A stretch of 26,307 bases of DNA, taken from NCBI GenBank assembly GCA_913057765.1, contig CAJXPH010000010.1, forward strand, positions 1 through 26,307. Direction: 5' to 3'. Under the pieces are notes generated by a model that made no database searches, was not told where the DNA came from, and saw only the letters and a list, made by a program, of their open reading frames with translations. Source of the DNA: an uncultured Campylobacteraceae bacterium. Its GTDB lineage: Bacteria > Campylobacterota > Campylobacteria > Campylobacterales > Arcobacteraceae. The position numbers and the translations under genes were made by a program. Within the stretch, counting starts at the first letter, position 1; each line of letters starts with the position of its first letter. Positions 24,196 to 26,307 of the stretch are shown here, one piece after another.

Positions 24196-24342
24196 CAAAA
24201 TTTTAAGACTTTGTTCACAAATGAAACAAGTTTTTTTCTTAATATATTTCAAATTGATAAAAAATCATTATATATATGTAACAAGTTATTAAGTGGTTTT
24301 TGATTAGAATAACAATTAATCATTACAAATTTAAGGATAAAA

Positions 24343-25122
24343 ATGAAGAGTTGTACTTTTGAGTTAATAGTAAATATATTAACTTACGCCATAAAAAATA
24401 ATAAAGATAGCTTTTCACAAAAAGATTTTAAAAATGTTGTTTATACAAAAGAGTTCAATAACTATGATATAAATGAAAAAATTGCTGACGGATGTGAATA
24501 TCTATTAAAAAGAGGTTTACTTCAAATTGAAAGCAATAAGATGAAGTTTTTTGAAAAATATAAACTACCCGAAACAATTAGAATTAATACTGAGAACTAT
24601 ACAAAAGTATTTAAAGAACTTTCAAAGAGAATTATCTTAATGCATGAAGGCAAAGAGATGATTAATGATACATATGAAGTAAAAGATGATTATGCAGATA
24701 TTATTGAAGCAGTAGATGTTGTAAACTCTGGTTTTCTATCACATCCAGATAAAGAAGAAATAAAAGTAACTCTCTCTAAAATTCTAATTTCTTTTAACGT
24801 AGAATCAAATGCTCATTACTCTTTATTAACTATAATTCAATTACTCGAGTTAAAATCTGCGATGAAAGTAAGAATTAAAACAAAAACTTGTGAATTTGCA
24901 GCTTCAAATATAAAATTTAATCATTTACAATTCAACGATGACAGTATGGTTATATATTTTGACAAATGTTCTTTCGAAATTGATGATATTGAAAATATGC
25001 TACATATTGATTCAATAGATAACTTATCACTAGAAGAACATATAAATAAATCTATTGAGATATTAAAAAATTACCCCGAAGATCAAACTGAAAAAATCAT
25101 AGAATTTTTGAAAAGAAATTAA
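24343..25122 (+). CDS. Unknown soluble protein (259 aa)
   Basis: I do not recognise this family. ATG follows AAGGATAAAA, and TAGAAT near 24306 could be a -10 box. There is no signal peptide or membrane helix. Residues 1-75 are helical with a winged-helix feel (FELIVNILTYAI, then CEYLLKRGLLQIESNKM), which could bind DNA. The centre is helical, and residues 175-220 form beta strands (MKVRIKTKTCEFAASNIKF, then MVIYFDKCSFEID) that recall a WYL-like sensing domain. That reading is a guess. Its stop codon directly abuts that of the convergent next gene. Confidence 0.65.
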   Translation: MKSCTFELIVNILTYAIKNNKDSFSQKDFKNVVYTKEFNNYDINEKIADGCEYLLKRGLLQIESNKMKFFEKYKLPETIRINTENYTKVFKELSKRIILMHEGKEMINDTYEVKDDYADIIEAVDVVNSGFLSHPDKEEIKVTLSKILISFNVESNAHYSLLTIIQLLELKSAMKVRIKTKTCEFAASNIKFNHLQFNDDSMVIYFDKCSFEIDDIENMLHIDSIDNLSLEEHINKSIEILKNYPEDQTEKIIEFLKRN

Positions 25123-25446
25123 TTATCTAAATTTTTTCTTTTCAGGACAGGCATTACAATCAATATATCTTTCATCTTTCTCACATAGGATACATGCAGA
25201 TAAATTTAAATGTGAAAAATCTCTTAATATAGTACTCTTATTATTTTTTGATGCCATATAACTTACATTTAATACAGGATCAACTGATAGATTATTCGCA
25301 ATTCTTGATGTGATGTTTATGTTTCTAGCTACTGCTCGTCTAACATTCATATATGGAGAACCATGTAAACTCCATAATTCTTTTTCACATCTACTATTTT
25401 TAGCAAGATCTAATTGCTCTTTTTTTGACTTTTCTTTCATATTCAT
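25123..25446 (-). CDS. Small leucine-rich-repeat-variant-like protein with C-terminal four-cysteine motif
   Basis: The protein is about 107 aa from the ATG at 25446, which has GGAT upstream and a TATAAT -10 (minus, 25473-25478). Residues 15-75 contain helical repeats of LRV/HEAT style: LAKNSRCEKELWSLHGSPYMNVRRAVARN and LSVDPVLNVSYMASKN share the spacing of the variant leucine-rich repeat. The tail carries C85-x2-C88-x8-C97-x2-C100, which should bind zinc or an iron-sulfur cluster. The classical LRV protein of nitrogen fixers has its cluster at the N-terminus, so the order here is reversed. Function unknown. Confidence 0.65.
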   Translation of the reverse strand: MNMKEKSKKEQLDLAKNSRCEKELWSLHGSPYMNVRRAVARNINITSRIANNLSVDPVLNVSYMASKNNKSTILRDFSHLNLSACILCEKDERYIDCNACPEKKKFR

Positions 25447-25591
25447 GAGATATCCAATTAACAAGATTTGCTATTATAAAGACATTGATTTAAATATCAA
25501 CTTAAATTTGAGTAAATATAGAGACATTTCTTAAAAAAAACATAAATTAATAAATTAAAATATATATAAAAGTAATTGTAAACACTTAATC

Positions 25592-25597
25592 TATAAT
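25592..25597 (+). promoter_or_regulatory. Candidate -10 box of the tautomerase gene
   Basis: A perfect TATAAT at 25592-25597 lies 28 bp before the ATG, in a very AT-rich divergent region (25447-25625). It gives a leader of about 22 nt containing AAAGGA. Confidence 0.5.
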
Positions 25598-25625
25598 ATA
25601 TTCTAAATAAATTAAAGGATTTTTT

Positions 25626-26018
25626 ATGCCTCACTTACAATTTGAAATAAACAAAAAAATGGATAATGCAACCAAAGATAAGTTTGTGAATGAAATAAGA
25701 GAGACCTTTTCAAAAATCATGGATACAGGAACAGATCATATAGCCATAAGTATTAGAGAATATGATAAGTATAACCTAACTATTGGAAGAGCCATTCCAA
25801 CTGACGATATCTGCCTAATGAACTTAGATATAAGAGAAGGACGTACTATTGAAAAAAGACGGGAATTAGCATTAAGATATATGTCAATTGTAAATGAAAT
25901 ATTTGAAGTAGACAATAGAAACCAATATATCACATTCACTCAACATGGAGGAGAAGACTTTCACTTAGTTGAAAAATACCTTGCAGGCTGGGCAGAGAAT
26001 GAAGATCCTCTTGCCTAA
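25626..26018 (+). CDS. Tautomerase-superfamily protein
   Basis: The protein is 130 aa and starts MPHLQFEI; removal of Met exposes the N-terminal proline that is the catalytic base of the 4-oxalocrotonate tautomerase/CHMI/MIF superfamily. Two beta-alpha-beta units are visible, residues 2-60 and 68-120, so the chain is a fused pair and should form a trimer like 5-carboxymethyl-2-hydroxymuconate isomerase. Such enzymes shift double bonds in keto acids from aromatic ring cleavage. No meta-cleavage genes are nearby, so the substrate is unknown and a promiscuous or non-catabolic role is possible. AAAGGA precedes the ATG. Its stop overlaps the end of the convergent next gene by 4 bp. Confidence 0.8.
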   Translation: MPHLQFEINKKMDNATKDKFVNEIRETFSKIMDTGTDHIAISIREYDKYNLTIGRAIPTDDICLMNLDIREGRTIEKRRELALRYMSIVNEIFEVDNRNQYITFTQHGGEDFHLVEKYLAGWAENEDPLA

Positions 26019-26260
26019 TAATACTTTCTAATTTGTGTATTTTTATTTATTTCATAGATTAATAATTGTTTATCGATATTTAGAATGTCAATATCAAGCC
26101 TACTAGAATTCAATCTGTTTTCTATAGTTTTTAAATCTTCTTTAGTTTTAATCAAACCTTCTACTAAATCACTAGTTAAATCATGAATTGTTTCATATTT
26201 TTTAATTGTAGATTTTCCATTATCTATTTTCTTATCTATATGTTTTAAAGATTCAAATAT
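26015..26260 (-). CDS. Coiled-coil protein, N-terminus truncated by contig end
   Basis: Only the C-terminal 81 residues are genuine. The apparent start MYKRQ is translated from the adapter (26261-26275) and must not be used. The sequence is charged with regular Leu/Ile spacing (TSDLVEGLIKTKEDLKTIENRLNSSRLDIDIL), suggesting a coiled coil. It may be part of a chemotaxis, secretion or phage-like protein, but nothing specific can be said. Confidence 0.55.
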   Translation of the reverse strand: MFESLKHIDKKIDNGKSTIKKYETIHDLTSDLVEGLIKTKEDLKTIENRLNSSRLDIDILNIDKQLLIYEINKNTQIRKYY

Positions 26261-26307
26261 CTGTCTCTTATACACATCTGACGCTGCCGACGAAGAGGAT
26301 AGTGTAG
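26261..26307 (-). other. Untrimmed Nextera (Tn5) sequencing adapter
   Basis: This is the exact reverse complement of positions 1-47: mosaic end 26261-26279, read-1 arm 26280-26293, index complement AGAGGATA 26294-26301 and arm remnant 26302-26307. It is synthetic. Confidence 0.98.

Noticed and set aside
26261..26275. MYKRQ as the start of the right-edge protein
   Set aside because: These five codons are translated adapter; the real gene continues beyond the contig.
1..26307. 47-bp terminal inverted repeats suggesting a transposon or linear element
   Set aside because: The repeats are exactly the Nextera arm, an S503 index and the Tn5 mosaic end; no transposase gene is present and the flanked genes are ordinary chromosomal ones.

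Overview
The window is a 26,213-bp piece of very AT-rich bacterial DNA (48..26260) flanked on both sides by 47 bp of sequencing adapter (Nextera/Tn5 mosaic end, an 8-base index and part of the i5 arm), so it is an assembled contig with untrimmed adapters, not a natural element with terminal repeats. AT-rich codon use, T-rich extended -10 promoters without strong -35 boxes, small tightly packed genes and the family mix suggest a Campylobacterota bacterium, most likely Arcobacter-like. This assignment is inference from style and gene content; no rRNA or tRNA is present.

Layout. Left edge (48..2925): a truncated helix-turn-helix/coiled-coil protein, queF (queuosine synthesis), a thioredoxin-reductase-like flavoprotein and an EamA permease. 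Centre (2939..22712): an almost complete phenylacetate catabolic island. It holds paaN-paaY (minus); a divergent plus-strand operon paaF-paaG-paaH-paaI-paaJ-paaK followed by a flavodoxin-fold oxidoreductase and two unknown genes; the regulator paaX (plus); an AEC-family carrier (minus); a two-gene oxygenase-like unit, diiron protein then ferredoxin/FAD/NAD reductase (minus); and a livK-H-M-G-F ABC importer operon ending in a second paaF-like gene (minus). Right edge (22962..26260): an NDH-2-like flavoprotein, an unknown protein, a small leucine-rich-repeat-variant protein with a four-cysteine tail, a tautomerase, and a truncated coiled-coil protein.

How it works together. PaaK makes phenylacetyl-CoA. 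An oxygenase must form the 1,2-epoxide, PaaG isomerises it to oxepin-CoA, a hydrolase opens the ring, PaaN oxidises the aldehyde, and PaaJ, PaaF and PaaH carry out beta-oxidation to acetyl-CoA and succinyl-CoA. PaaI and PaaY are rescue thioesterases, and PaaX is the expected repressor.

The striking point is that the canonical epoxidase genes paaABCDE are absent from the island. In their place is one R2-like diiron protein (341 aa, both ExxH motifs intact) with a dedicated reductase whose domain order is the reverse of PaaE. I propose this pair as a candidate two-component phenylacetyl-CoA oxygenase; this is inference from context and motifs. A MaoC-type oxepin-CoA hydrolase is also absent.
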